In this document: in pieces, positions 21,203 through 30,234 of the stretch
How positions within the stretch are numbered: position 1 is the stretch's first letter
Layout of the letters: each line of letters starts with the position of its first letter
From: Kitasatospora terrestris
GTDB lineage: Bacteria > Actinomycetota > Actinomycetes > Streptomycetales > Streptomycetaceae
Length of the DNA: 64,000 bases
Direction: 5' to 3'
Assembly (NCBI RefSeq): GCF_039542905.1
Contig: NZ_BAABIS010000001.1
Coordinates: forward strand, 5,766,001-5,830,000
Notes under the pieces: model-generated
Seen by the model: the letters and a program-made list of their open reading frames with translations, nothing else
What the model was told of the DNA's origin: nothing
Databases searched by the model: none
Made by a program: the position numbers and the translations under genes

Positions 21203-21988
21203 ATGACTGAGCGTCTCCCGCTGATGGCGGGCAACTGGAAGATGAACCTCAACCACCTCGAGGCCATCCAGCACACCCAGAAGCTGGCCTTCGCGCTGGC
21301 CGACAAGGACTACGAGGCCGTCGAGGTCGCGGTGATGGTCCCCTTCACCGACCTGCGCTCGGTGCAGACCCTGGTCGACGGCGACAAGCTGAAGATCAAG
21401 TACGGCTCGCAGGACGTCTCGCAGCACGACTCCGGTGCCTACACCGGCGAGATCTCCGGCCCGATGCTCTCCAAGCTCAAGTGCGCCTACGCGGTGATCG
21501 GCCACTCCGAGCGCCGCCAGTACCACGGCGAGAACGAGGAGATCGTCAACGCCAAGGTCAAGGCCGCCTACCGGAACGGGATCACCCCGATCCTGTGCAT
21601 CGGCGAGCCGCTGGAGATCCGCAAGGCCGGCACCCACGTCGCGTACACCCTGGCCCAGCTCGACGGCGCGCTCGCCGACGTCCCGGCCTCCGACGCCGAG
21701 TCGATCGTCGTCGCGTACGAGCCGGTCTGGGCGATCGGCACCGGCGAGGTGGCGACCCCCGAGGACGCCCAGGAGGTCTGCGGTGCCATCCGCGGCCGCC
21801 TGGCCGAGCTGTACGACGCCGAGCTGGCCGAGAAGGTCCGCGTCCTCTACGGCGGTTCGGTGAAGTCCTCCAGCGCGGCCGGCCTGATGGCCAAGCCCGA
21901 CGTGGACGGCGCACTGATCGGCGGTGCCTCCCTGGACGCCGACGAGTTCGTCAAGATCGTGCGCTACCGTGAGCAGGCAGTAGGCTAA
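21203..21988 (+). CDS. tpiA: Triosephosphate isomerase
   Basis: A 261-residue TIM barrel. It has GNWKMNLNHL with the catalytic Lys, GHSERRQYHGE with the catalytic His, VAYEPVWAIGTGE with the catalytic Glu, and the phosphate-binding YGGSVKSS and GGASLDADEF. ATG 21203 follows pgk closely, with GAGGG overlapping the pgk stop as its Shine-Dalgarno. Confidence 0.98.
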   Translation: MTERLPLMAGNWKMNLNHLEAIQHTQKLAFALADKDYEAVEVAVMVPFTDLRSVQTLVDGDKLKIKYGSQDVSQHDSGAYTGEISGPMLSKLKCAYAVIGHSERRQYHGENEEIVNAKVKAAYRNGITPILCIGEPLEIRKAGTHVAYTLAQLDGALADVPASDAESIVVAYEPVWAIGTGEVATPEDAQEVCGAIRGRLAELYDAELAEKVRVLYGGSVKSSSAAGLMAKPDVDGALIGGASLDADEFVKIVRYREQAVG

Positions 21989-22012
21989 CGCCGCCGCAGC
22001 AACGTAGGCTTT

Positions 22013-22045
22013 GGGGCCGGACCGCGACACAGCGGTGCCGGCCCC
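22013..22045 (+). terminator. Terminator after tpiA
   Basis: GGGGCCGG plus ACCGC pair with GCGGT plus CCGGCCCC, with a 6-nt loop and one bulged G, followed by TTCGCC. Confidence 0.8.
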
Positions 22046-22077
22046 TTCGCCGAATGAACGAGAGAGTTGGTCCCGCC

Positions 22078-22320
22078 GTGGTTATGGGATTCTCGATTGC
22101 CCTGATCATCCTGAGCATGCTGATGATCCTCCTGGTGCTGCTGCACAAGGGGAAGGGCGGCGGCCTGTCCGACATGTTCGGTGGCGGTGCGATGTCGACC
22201 GGCGGCGGCTCGGCGGTGGCCGAGCGCAACCTCGACCGCATCACCGTCGTGGTGGGCCTGGCCTGGTTCGCCTGCATCGTGGTGCTCGGCCTGCTGCTCA
22301 AGTACAAGGGCCAGGGCTGA
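22078..22320 (+). CDS. secG: Protein translocase subunit SecG
   Basis: An 80-residue protein with two transmembrane helices joined by the conserved loop HKGKGGGLSDMFGGG, the SecG/Sec61-beta signature, and an AERNLDRIT strand before helix two. SecG assists SecYE in protein export. GTG 22078 is chosen because the hydrophobic helix begins there and GAGAGAG lies about 10 nt upstream; an ATG at 22054 is in frame but would add an unusual leader peptide. Confidence 0.95.
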   Translation: MVMGFSIALIILSMLMILLVLLHKGKGGGLSDMFGGGAMSTGGGSAVAERNLDRITVVVGLAWFACIVVLGLLLKYKGQG

Positions 22321-22366
22321 CGTTCGGCCCGACCGGCGGGGGAGCCGGCCGCCCGTGGAGGCGGTG

Positions 22367-22395
22367 GTGGCAGATTCTTAACTCCCGCTTACACT
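22367..22395 (+). promoter_or_regulatory. Probable rbpA promoter
   Basis: GTGGCA (22367-22372) and TACACT (22390-22395) are separated by 17 nt, fitting a principal sigma promoter about 70 nt upstream of rbpA. A sigma-R-type GGAAT/GTT pair was looked for and not seen. Confidence 0.45.
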
Positions 22396-22462
22396 AGGTG
22401 GACTTCGCCGCCGCCCGGAGCACGCCGCGGCCGGACGGCACCAGCACGCAGGGAGTCAGACC

Positions 22463-22798
22463 GTGGCAAGTGGCAACGCCATCCGAGGCAGCAGAGTCGG
22501 CGCAGGCCCGATGGGCGAGGCGGAGCGCGGCGAGTCCGCCCCCCGCAATCGGATCTCCTTCTGGTGCGCGAACAAGCACGAGACGCGCCCCAGCTTCGCC
22601 GCCGAAGCGGCCATCCCGGACACCTGGGACTGCCCGCGCTGCGGCTTCCCGGCCGGCCAGGACCAGGACAACCCCCCGGCCCCGGCCCGCAACGAGCCCT
22701 ACAAGACGCACCTCGCGTACGTCCGCGAGCGCCGCACCGACGCCGACGGCGAGGCCATCCTCGCCGAGGCCCTCGCCAAGCTCCGCGGCGAGATCTGA
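22463..22798 (+). CDS. rbpA: RNA polymerase-binding protein RbpA
   Basis: A 111-residue actinobacterial general transcription activator that binds principal sigma factor and core RNA polymerase and stabilises the open complex. Family features are all visible: basic N-terminus (GNAIRGSRVGAGPMGEAERGE), the core zinc-ribbon-like domain with FWCANKHE and CPRCGFPAG, the basic linker and the C-terminal sigma-interacting helix (EAILAEALAKLRG). GTG 22463 is preceded by AGGGAG. Confidence 0.97.
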   Translation: MASGNAIRGSRVGAGPMGEAERGESAPRNRISFWCANKHETRPSFAAEAAIPDTWDCPRCGFPAGQDQDNPPAPARNEPYKTHLAYVRERRTDADGEAILAEALAKLRGEI

Positions 22799-22806
22799 GC
22801 ACCCCT

Positions 22807-22846
22807 CCGAAGGGCGCCCCGACCACCGGTCGGCGGCGCCCTTCGG
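22807..22846 (+). terminator. Terminator of rbpA
   Basis: CCGAAGGGCGCC pairs perfectly with GGCGCCCTTCGG across a 16-nt loop that can itself fold (CCGACC/GGTCGG). Confidence 0.87.
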
Positions 22847-22873
22847 CGCGTCCGGCGCCGGACGCACGACGGC

Positions 22874-22897
22874 CCGGTCCCGAGGAGCCGGGACCGG
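22874..22897 (-). terminator. Terminator of the tkt-tal-zwf-opcA-pgl cluster
   Basis: CCGGTCCCG pairs with CGGGACCGG around a 6-nt loop, just downstream of the pgl stop on the minus strand. Confidence 0.75.
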
Positions 22898-22919
22898 ACC
22901 GTGCCGTACCGAAGGGCCG

Positions 22920-23708
22920 TCAGGCCGAGGCCGGCGGGTAGAGCTGGGGCGGGATCTTCGCCGCGGCGGTGCGGTCGAGGAGCCACAGGGTGCGGGCCGT
23001 GCCGTACGCGCCGGAGGCGGGCGCCTGGATCTCGCCGGGGCCGGTGAGGGCCAGGGCGACCGCGTCTGCCTTGTCCTCGCCGGCGGCGAGCAGCCAGACC
23101 TCGCGGGCCGCCCGGATCGCCGGGAGGGTCAGCGAGACCCGGGTGGGCGGGGGCTTGGGGGCCCCGCGCACGCCGACGACGGTCCGCTCGCCCTCCCGGA
23201 CACCGGGGTGGCCGGGGAAGAGCGAGGCGACGTGGGTGTCCGGGCCGACGCCGAGCAGCAGCACGTCGAAGGCGGGCACCCCGAGCCGGGAGCCCGGCTC
23301 GGCGGCCTTGGCGAGCTCCTCGGCGTAGCGGGCCGCGGCGGCCTCCACGTCGGAGCCGTCGGGGCCGTCGGAGGCGGGCATCTCGTGCACCCGGGCCGGG
23401 TCGAGCGGCACCCGGGCGAGCAGCTCGTCCCGGGCCTGGACGGCGTTGCGCTCCGGGTCGGCGGAGGGCACGTACCGCTCGTCGCCCCACCACAGGTCGA
23501 GGCGGGCCCAGTCGACCGCGTCGCGCGCCGGGGAGGCGGCGATCGCGGCCAGCAGGGCGTTTCCGTTGCGTCCGCCGGTGAGCACCACGGAGGCGGTGCC
23601 GCGGGCGGCCTGGGCGTCCACGATCCGGGTGATGAGGCGCGCGGCGGCGGCCTGGGCCATCAGCTCCTTGTCGCGGTGGACGACCAGCTGCGGGGTGGCC
23701 GCGGTCAT
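22920..23708 (-). CDS. pgl: 6-phosphogluconolactonase
   Basis: A NagB/Pgl-fold enzyme of 262 residues. It hydrolyses 6-phosphogluconolactone, the second step of the oxidative pentose phosphate pathway. It has VLTGGRNGNALL as a phosphate loop, WWGDERYVP with the conserved Asp-Glu-Arg, and LLLGVGPDTHVASLFPGH. ATG 23708 has GGGGCGGGAG immediately upstream; a longer frame to 23744 has no better site. It is the last gene of the minus-strand run, 73 nt after opcA. Confidence 0.95.
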   Translation of the reverse strand: MTAATPQLVVHRDKELMAQAAAARLITRIVDAQAARGTASVVLTGGRNGNALLAAIAASPARDAVDWARLDLWWGDERYVPSADPERNAVQARDELLARVPLDPARVHEMPASDGPDGSDVEAAAARYAEELAKAAEPGSRLGVPAFDVLLLGVGPDTHVASLFPGHPGVREGERTVVGVRGAPKPPPTRVSLTLPAIRAAREVWLLAAGEDKADAVALALTGPGEIQAPASGAYGTARTLWLLDRTAAAKIPPQLYPPASA

Positions 23709-23781
23709 GCTCCCGCCCCGCTTCGCCCGGTGGTCCGCGTCCACGGCGCGGCGGTCGTGCCCGACTGCTCGCTCGGCCCGC

Positions 23782-24909
23782 TCATGCGCCGCTCCGCTTG
23801 CGCGGCGCGGCGGCCTTCTTGGTGCCGACCGCAGTCTTCTTGGCCGGCGCCTTGCGGGCGGCGGCCTTCTTCGCCGGTGCCGGGTCCTGCTCCGCGGCGG
23901 GCACCTTGGCGGTGACCCGGACCGGCGGGGCGGCGACCGCGGCCTCGGAGACGGCGGCGGGGGCCGGAGCGGCCGTGCCGGCGGGTTCCTTGAGCCGGTC
24001 GACCGGGGTGCGGACGGCGGTGGCGTAGATGTCGTCCGGGTCGAGCCGGCGCATCTCCTCGGAGATCAGCTCAGCGGTGTCGCGCCGCTTGAGGGCGACC
24101 ATCCGGTCCGGCGCGCCGGGCATCGAGAGGGTGCCCAGCAGGCCGTCGGGACGGTCCAGGACGATCTCGCCGTCCTTGGTCCTGAGGCGGACGGCGGTGA
24201 TGCCGGGGCCGTTGGTGACCAGCCGCTCGACCGGCACCCGCAGGCGGTTGTGCAGCCACAGGCCGAGCAGCTCGACGCTGGGGTTGTACGACTCGCCCTC
24301 GACCACCGCGCCGGTGACCTTGACGGGCTTCTGGTCGAGCGCGGCGGCCAGCATGGAGCGCCAGCCGGTGATCCGGGTCCAGGCCAGGTCGGTGTCGCCG
24401 GGGGTGTAGCTGGCGGCCCGCTGGGCGAGCTGGCCGACCGGGGACTCGGCGGTGACCGCGTCGGTGATCCGGCGCTGGGCGATGGCGCCCAGCGGGTCGT
24501 GCGCGGGGTGCAGCGGCGCGTTGTCGGGCCACCAGACCACGACCGGGGCGTCCGGCAGCAGCAGCGGCAGGACGACCGACTGGGCGTGCGAGGCGAGTTC
24601 GCCGTGCATCCGCAGGATGACCGTTTCGCCGGAGCCGGCGTCGGAGCCGACCAGGATCTCGGCGTCGAGGCGGGTCTCGGCCCGGGCGCGCGGCGAGCGG
24701 CCTTCGCGGCGGATCACCGCGAGGGTGCGCGAGGGGTGCTCGCGGGAGGCGTCGTTGGCGGCCTTGAGGGCGTCGTACGCCATGCCCTCGTCGGTCACGA
24801 TCACCAGGGTGAGCACCATGCCGGCGGCGGTGGAGCCGCTGGCCCGGCGCGCGTCCATCAGCGCGTTGTTGATCTTGCTGGAGGTGGTGTCCGTCAGGTC
24901 GATCTTCAT
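23782..24909 (-). CDS. opcA: Glucose-6-phosphate dehydrogenase assembly protein OpcA
   Basis: A 375-residue OpcA, an allosteric and assembly partner of Zwf in actinobacteria and cyanobacteria. The conserved core includes TLVIVTDE, WWPDNAP, ITDAV and WTRITGWRSMLAAALD. The last 70 residues are Ala/Pro/Lys-rich and end in a run of AAKK/PAKK-type repeats resembling a histone H1-like tail, which is not part of the OpcA core. Its start overlaps the zwf stop by 4 nt, giving coupled translation. Confidence 0.94.
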   Translation of the reverse strand: MKIDLTDTTSSKINNALMDARRASGSTAAGMVLTLVIVTDEGMAYDALKAANDASREHPSRTLAVIRREGRSPRARAETRLDAEILVGSDAGSGETVILRMHGELASHAQSVVLPLLLPDAPVVVWWPDNAPLHPAHDPLGAIAQRRITDAVTAESPVGQLAQRAASYTPGDTDLAWTRITGWRSMLAAALDQKPVKVTGAVVEGESYNPSVELLGLWLHNRLRVPVERLVTNGPGITAVRLRTKDGEIVLDRPDGLLGTLSMPGAPDRMVALKRRDTAELISEEMRRLDPDDIYATAVRTPVDRLKEPAGTAAPAPAAVSEAAVAAPPVRVTAKVPAAEQDPAPAKKAAARKAPAKKTAVGTKKAAAPRKRSGA

Positions 24910-26471
24910 GGCCGGCGCCAGCTCCTGCCGTCTCGTGCGAGCATCTCGTCCGCCTCGACCGGGCCCCAGGTGCCGGCCGCGTACTGGGCGGGCTTGCCGT
25001 GGGTGTCCCAGTACTTCTCGATCGGGTCGAGGATCTGCCAGGAGAGCTCGACCTCCTGGTGGCGCGGGAAGAGGTTGGCGTCGCCCAGCAGCACGTCCAG
25101 GATGAGCCGCTCGTACGCCTCGGGGCTGGACTCGGTGAAGGACTCGCCGTAGGCGAAGTCCATCGTGACGTCCCGGACCTCCAGCGCGGTGCCCGGCACC
25201 TTGGAGCCGAACCGCACGGTGACGCCCTCGTCCGGCTGCACCCGGATGACCAGGGCGTTCTGCCCCAGCTCCTCGGTGGCGTAGGAGTCGAACGGCAGGT
25301 ACGGGGCGCGCTGGAAGACCACCGCGATCTCGGTGACCCGGCGGCCGAGCCGCTTGCCGGTGCGCAGGTAGAACGGGACGCCCGCCCAGCGGCGGTTGTT
25401 GATCTCCAGCTTGATGGCGGCGTAGGTGTCGGTCTTGGACTCGGGGTTGATGCCGTCCTCGTCCAGGTAGCCGACCACCTCCTCGCCGCCCTGCCAGCCG
25501 GCCGCGTACTGGCCGCGCACGGTGTGCTTGCCGAGGTCGGCGGGGAGCTTGACGGCGCTGAGCACCTTGAGCTTCTCGGCGACCAGGGCCTTGGGGTGGA
25601 ACGAGGCCGGCTCCTCGATGGCGGTGAGCGCCATCAGCTGGAGCAGGTGGTTCTGGATGACGTCACGGGCCGAGCCGATGCCGTCGTAGTAGCCGGCGCG
25701 GCCGCCGATGCCGATGTCCTCGGCCATGGTGATCTGCACGTGGTCGACGTACGACCGGTTCCAGATCGGCTCGAACATCTGGTTGGCGAAGCGCAGCGCC
25801 AGGATGTTCTGGACCGTCTCCTTGCCCAGGTAGTGGTCGATCCGGAAGACCTCGTCGCGGGGGAAGACCTCGTGGACGATCCGGTTCAGCTCCTGGGCGG
25901 ACTCCAGGTCGTGGCCGAACGGCTTCTCGATCACCGCGCGGCGCCAGGAGCCCTTCGGCGGGTCGGTCAGACCGTGCTTCTTCAGCTGCTGGACCACGGT
26001 GGGGAAGAACTTCGGCGGCACCGAGAGGTAGAAGGCGAAGTTGCCGCCGGTGCCCTGGGCCTTGTCGAGCTCCTCGATGGTGGAGCGGAGCTTGTCGAAG
26101 GCGTCGTCGTCGTCGAAGGTGCCCTGGATGAAGCGCATGCCCTTGGCGAGCTGCTGCCAGACCTCCTCGCGGAAGGGCGTCCGGGCGTGCAGCTTGACCG
26201 CGTCGTGGACCTCCTTGGCGAAGTCCTCGTCCTCCCACTCGCGGCGCGCGAAGCCGACGAGCGAGAAGCCCGGCGGCAGCAGGCCGCGGTTGGCCAGGTC
26301 GTAGATGGCGGGCATCAGCTTCTTGCGCGACAGGTCGCCGGTGACGCCGAAGATCACCAGGCCGGACGGCCCGGCGATCCTCGGCAGTCGGCGGTCGGCC
26401 GGATCGCGCAGCGGGTTGGCGGGCGGAGCCGGGGGGTCGCCCTGCTCCACCTCGGGATAGGAGTCGCTCAC
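24906..26471 (-). CDS. zwf: Glucose-6-phosphate 1-dehydrogenase
   Basis: A 521-residue enzyme that opens the oxidative pentose phosphate pathway and supplies NADPH. It has the coenzyme loop FGVTGDLSRKK, the EKPFGHDLESA segment, and the substrate-binding and catalytic RIDHYLGKETVQN. It precedes opcA with a 4-nt overlap and follows tal by 45 nt, as in other actinobacterial tkt-tal-zwf-opcA-pgl clusters. Confidence 0.97.
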   Translation of the reverse strand: MSDSYPEVEQGDPPAPPANPLRDPADRRLPRIAGPSGLVIFGVTGDLSRKKLMPAIYDLANRGLLPPGFSLVGFARREWEDEDFAKEVHDAVKLHARTPFREEVWQQLAKGMRFIQGTFDDDDAFDKLRSTIEELDKAQGTGGNFAFYLSVPPKFFPTVVQQLKKHGLTDPPKGSWRRAVIEKPFGHDLESAQELNRIVHEVFPRDEVFRIDHYLGKETVQNILALRFANQMFEPIWNRSYVDHVQITMAEDIGIGGRAGYYDGIGSARDVIQNHLLQLMALTAIEEPASFHPKALVAEKLKVLSAVKLPADLGKHTVRGQYAAGWQGGEEVVGYLDEDGINPESKTDTYAAIKLEINNRRWAGVPFYLRTGKRLGRRVTEIAVVFQRAPYLPFDSYATEELGQNALVIRVQPDEGVTVRFGSKVPGTALEVRDVTMDFAYGESFTESSPEAYERLILDVLLGDANLFPRHQEVELSWQILDPIEKYWDTHGKPAQYAAGTWGPVEADEMLARDGRSWRRP

Positions 26472-26516
26472 TGGTGGTGTGCTCCGAATTCCGTTGCGTC
26501 GAGTCGTGAGCAGGGA

Positions 26517-27629
26517 TCAGGCCTGGTCGCCGTGGGCGGCGAGGGTGGCGGTGACGGTGGCGAGCAGCTCGTTCCAGGAGGTCTCGAACTTCTCCACGCC
26601 CTCGTCCTCGAGCACCTGGACGACGTCGTCGTAGTCGACGCCGGCGGCCGCGACGGCCTCCAGGACGGCCTTGGCGTCCGCGTAGTTCGGGCGGATGGTG
26701 TCACCGGTGACCACGCCGTGGTCGTCGGTGGCGTCCAGGGTGGCCTCGGGCATGGTGTTGACGGTGCCGGGGGCGACCAGCTCGGTCACGTACAGGGTGT
26801 CCGGGAGGTTCGGGTCCTTGACGCCGGTGGAGGCCCACAGCGGACGCTGCGGCTTGGCGCCGGCGGCCTCCAGCGCCTTCCAGCGGTCGGAGGAGAACAC
26901 CTCTTCGTAGGCCTGGTAGGCGAGGCGGGCGTTGGCCAGGGCGGCCTTGCCCTTGAGCTCCTTGGCGGCGCCGCCGACCTTGTCGAGGCGCTTGTCGATC
27001 TCGGTGTCCACGCGGGAGACGAAGAAGGACGCGACCGACTCGATCGAGGAGAGGTCGAGGCCGGTGGCCTTGGCCTGCTCCAGGCCGGTCAGGTAGGCGT
27101 CCATCACCTCGCGGTAGCGCTCCAGCGAGAAGATCAGCGTGACGTTGACGCTGATGCCCTTGGCCAGCACGGCGGTGATGGCGGGCAGGCCGGCCTTGGT
27201 GGCCGGGATCTTGATGAACACGTTCGGGCGGTCGACCAGCCACCACAGCTGCTTGGCCTCGGCCACCGTCGCCGCGGTGCTGTGGGCCAGGCGCGGGTCG
27301 ACCTCGATGGAGACCCGGCCGTCGCGGCCGTTGGAGGCGTCGTAGACCGGGCGCAGCACGTCGGCGGCGTCGCGCACGTCCGAGGTGGTGATCATGCGGA
27401 CGGCCTCGTCGGTGGTCAGCTTGCGGACCGCGAGGTCCTCCAGCTGGCCGGCGTAGGCGCCGTTGCCGCCGATCGCCTTCTGGAAGATGGTCGGGTTGGT
27501 GGTCACGCCGACCACGTGCTTCTCCTGCACCAGCTCGGCCAGGTTGCCGGAGTTCAGTCGCTCGCGGCTCAGGTCGTCCAGCCAGATCGCCACGCCCTCG
27601 TCGCTGAGGCGCTTCAGAGCGTCAGTCAT
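26517..27629 (-). CDS. tal: Transaldolase
   Basis: A 370-residue TalB-like TIM barrel transferring a dihydroxyacetone unit. It has GVTTNPTIFQKAI near the N-terminus, VFIKIPATKAG carrying the Schiff-base lysine, SVNVTLIFSLERY, and VASFFVSRVDTEID. The length is that of the actinobacterial long form. It lies 95 nt downstream of tkt, with a hairpin in the gap. Confidence 0.97.
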   Translation of the reverse strand: MTDALKRLSDEGVAIWLDDLSRERLNSGNLAELVQEKHVVGVTTNPTIFQKAIGGNGAYAGQLEDLAVRKLTTDEAVRMITTSDVRDAADVLRPVYDASNGRDGRVSIEVDPRLAHSTAATVAEAKQLWWLVDRPNVFIKIPATKAGLPAITAVLAKGISVNVTLIFSLERYREVMDAYLTGLEQAKATGLDLSSIESVASFFVSRVDTEIDKRLDKVGGAAKELKGKAALANARLAYQAYEEVFSSDRWKALEAAGAKPQRPLWASTGVKDPNLPDTLYVTELVAPGTVNTMPEATLDATDDHGVVTGDTIRPNYADAKAVLEAVAAAGVDYDDVVQVLEDEGVEKFETSWNELLATVTATLAAHGDQA

Positions 27630-27676
27630 GGTGCTTCATCCCTCGTGTATTCAGAAGTCCGGGTGGGGTCCGTGGA

Positions 27677-27717
27677 ACGGGCCGGGCTGCCGATGTGCGG
27701 TCGGCTGCCCGGCCCGT
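27677..27717 (-). terminator. Hairpin between tkt and tal
   Basis: ACGGGCCGGGC pairs perfectly with GCCCGGCCCGT across a 19-nt loop. It lies between two genes of the same run, so it may be a partial terminator or an mRNA-stability element rather than a full stop. Confidence 0.65.
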
Positions 27718-27724
27718 GACGCGC

Positions 27725-29821
27725 TTAGCGGGAGACGGCCTCGACCGTGCGGAGCGAGGCGCGGGCGGCGTTGGCGACGGCCTCGGCGGTGATGCCGAAC
27801 TCCGTGTACAGCACCTTGTAGTCGGCGGAGGCGCCGAAGTGCTCCAGGCTGATGATCCGACCGGCGTCGCCGACCAGCTCGCGCCAGCCCTGGGCGATGC
27901 CCGCCTCGACCGAGACCCGGGCCCGGACGTTCGGCGGCAGCACGCTGTCGCGGTACGCCTGGTCCTGCTCGTTGAACCACTCGATCGACGGCATCGAGAC
28001 CACCCGGGTCGGGATGCCCTCGGCCTCCAGCGCCTCGCGGGCCTGGACGGCCAGCTGCACCTCGGAGCCGGTGCCGATCAGGATCACCTTGGGCGAGGCG
28101 CCCTCGGCCTCGGCCAGCACGTAGCCGCCCTTGGCCGCGCCCTCGGCGGAGGCGAACACCTCGCGGTCCCAGGTGGGCACGCCCTGGCGGGTCAGCGCCA
28201 GGCCGACCGGGCCGGGGTGGCTGGTCTGCCGCTCGATGACGGTCCGCCAGACCACGGCGGTCTCGTTGGCGTCGCCGGGGCGGACCACCGCGAGGCCGGG
28301 GATGGCGCGCAGCGCGGCCAGGTGCTCCACCGGCTGGTGGGTCGGGCCGTCCTCGCCGAGGCCGATCGAGTCGTGCGTCCAGACGTAGGTGACCGGCAGC
28401 TTCATCAGCGCGGCCAGGCGGACCGCCGGGCGCATGTAGTCGGAGAACACCAGGAAGGTGCCGCCGTAGATGCGGGTGCGGCCGTGCAGCGCGATGCCGT
28501 TCATCACGGAGCCCATGGCGTGCTCGCGGATGCCGTAGTGGATGGTGCGGCCGTACGGCGAGGCCGACTTCAGCGTGTTGCCCTCCGGAAGGAAGGAGGA
28601 CTCCTCGTCGATGGTGGTCAGGTTGGACTCGGCCAGGTCGGCCGAACCGCCCCACAGCTCGGGGATGAGCGCGCCGATCGCCTTCAGGGTGTCGCCGGAG
28701 GCCTTGCGGGTCGCGACGTCCTTGCCGGCGGGGAAGACCGGGATGGCCTTCTCCCAGCCGTCGGGCAGCTCGCCGATCTGGATCCGGTCGAACTCCGCCG
28801 CGCGCGCCGCGTTGGCACCGCGCCACGCGTGGAAGGACTTCTCCCAGCTCTCGCGGACGGCCTTGTTGCGGGCCACGACCTCGCGGGCGTGCTCGATCAC
28901 CGTGTCGGTGACCTCGAAGGTCTTGGTCGGGTCGAAGCCCAGCACCTTCTTGGTGGCGGCGATCTCGGCGTCGCCGAGGGCCGAGCCGTGCGCCTTGGCG
29001 GTGTCCTGGGCGTTCGGCGCCGGCCAGGCGATGATGGTGCGCATCGCGATGATCGACGGGCGGGAGGTCTCCGCCTTGGCCTCGGCCAGCGCGGTGGCCA
29101 GGGCGTGCACGTCGATGTCGCCGTCGGCCTTCGGGGTGACCCGCTGCACGTGCCAGCCGTACGCCTCGTAGCGGGCCAGCACGTCCTCGGAGAAGGCGGT
29201 CTCGGTGTCGCCCTCGATCGAGATGTGGTTGTCGTCGTACAGCGCGACCAGGTTGCCCAGCTTCTGGTGGCCGGCCAGCGAGGAGGCCTCGGCGGAAACG
29301 CCCTCCTCCAGGTCGCCGTCGGAGACGATCGCCCAGATGGTGTGGTCGAACGGCGACTCGCCGGCCGGGGCCTCCGGGTCGAAGAGGCCGCGCTCGTAGC
29401 GGGCGGCCATCGCCATGCCCACGGCGTTGGCGATGCCCTGGCCGAGCGGGCCGGTGGTGGTCTCCACGCCCGCGGTGTGGCCGTGCTCCGGGTGGCCCGG
29501 GGTCCGGCTGCCGGCGACCCGGAAGGCCTTGAGGTCGTCCAGCGACAGGCCGTAACCGGACAGGAACAGCTGGGTGTAGAGCGTCAGCGAGGTGTGCCCC
29601 GGCGAGAGCACGAAGCGGTCTCGACCCACCCAGGTCGGGTCCGTGGGGTCGTGGCGCAGGAAGCGCTGGAAGATCAGGTAGGCGGCGGGGGCCAGGGACA
29701 TCGCGGTGCCCGGGTGACCGTTGCCCACCTTCTGCACGGCGTCCATGGCCAGGACTCGGGCCGTGTCGACGGCCCTCTGGTCCAGCTCGCTCCACTCGAA
29801 TACGTTCGGCGTCGTGCTCAC
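27725..29821 (-). CDS. tkt: Transketolase
   Basis: A 698-residue thiamine diphosphate enzyme. It has GNGHPGTAMSLAPAAY, the TPP/Mg motif GDGDLEEGVSAEASSLAGH ending in DDN, DSIGLGEDGPTHQP, and a C-terminal domain with EAGIAQGW. It exchanges ketol units between pentose, triose and hexose phosphates. GTG 29821 follows GGAAGGAG. It is the first gene of the pentose phosphate run and is divergent from ctaB. Confidence 0.97.
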   Translation of the reverse strand: MSTTPNVFEWSELDQRAVDTARVLAMDAVQKVGNGHPGTAMSLAPAAYLIFQRFLRHDPTDPTWVGRDRFVLSPGHTSLTLYTQLFLSGYGLSLDDLKAFRVAGSRTPGHPEHGHTAGVETTTGPLGQGIANAVGMAMAARYERGLFDPEAPAGESPFDHTIWAIVSDGDLEEGVSAEASSLAGHQKLGNLVALYDDNHISIEGDTETAFSEDVLARYEAYGWHVQRVTPKADGDIDVHALATALAEAKAETSRPSIIAMRTIIAWPAPNAQDTAKAHGSALGDAEIAATKKVLGFDPTKTFEVTDTVIEHAREVVARNKAVRESWEKSFHAWRGANAARAAEFDRIQIGELPDGWEKAIPVFPAGKDVATRKASGDTLKAIGALIPELWGGSADLAESNLTTIDEESSFLPEGNTLKSASPYGRTIHYGIREHAMGSVMNGIALHGRTRIYGGTFLVFSDYMRPAVRLAALMKLPVTYVWTHDSIGLGEDGPTHQPVEHLAALRAIPGLAVVRPGDANETAVVWRTVIERQTSHPGPVGLALTRQGVPTWDREVFASAEGAAKGGYVLAEAEGASPKVILIGTGSEVQLAVQAREALEAEGIPTRVVSMPSIEWFNEQDQAYRDSVLPPNVRARVSVEAGIAQGWRELVGDAGRIISLEHFGASADYKVLYTEFGITAEAVANAARASLRTVEAVSR

Positions 29822-30234
29822 CCTGACTCAGGGCTCCTTCCGAATTTGTGAAGAGTGACCCCGTGAAGGGGACCGAGCCGTGCCACGCCGCTGTGGCTCG
29901 ACTTGGAGACGGTTCCGGTCACGGAGGGTTGATCCCGCTTCTCTGTGCGAGCCTACCGCCCACGGGGCACCTCACCCTGCGTGGCGGGACAACCGGGGAC
30001 ACCTGGGCGGCATTCCCGGCGCACTGTGTCAACTTTCCTGTCCTACCTTCACCCGCCAGGGGAGGGTTTGCCCGTCCGAGGGGCAAGACGGGCGAGTTCT
30101 CGGCTCGCCGGGGCACCCCGGGGCCGGTCGGGGAATATGGAGCGTCTAAGGTGGCGTGGTACGCGCAGAGCGGACACGGGCACCCTTGCGGTCCGGGGGT
30201 CGCCTGTGGAAGTCCGTCGAATGTTGGGGTGTCC
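29822..30234. other. Divergent intergenic region between tkt and ctaB
   Basis: 413 nt with no gene that I can support. It should hold the tkt promoter on the minus strand and the ctaB promoter on the plus strand. The tkt Shine-Dalgarno (GGAAGGAG, read on minus) is at its left end. No convincing palindrome or known operator was found. The plus-strand frame open across it is an N-terminal overextension of ctaB. Confidence 0.6.

Noticed and set aside
29848..30234. N-terminal extension of ctaB by 129 codons
   Set aside because: The extension is low-complexity and unlike any prenyltransferase N-terminus; homology begins at TAVESRP, near 30235.
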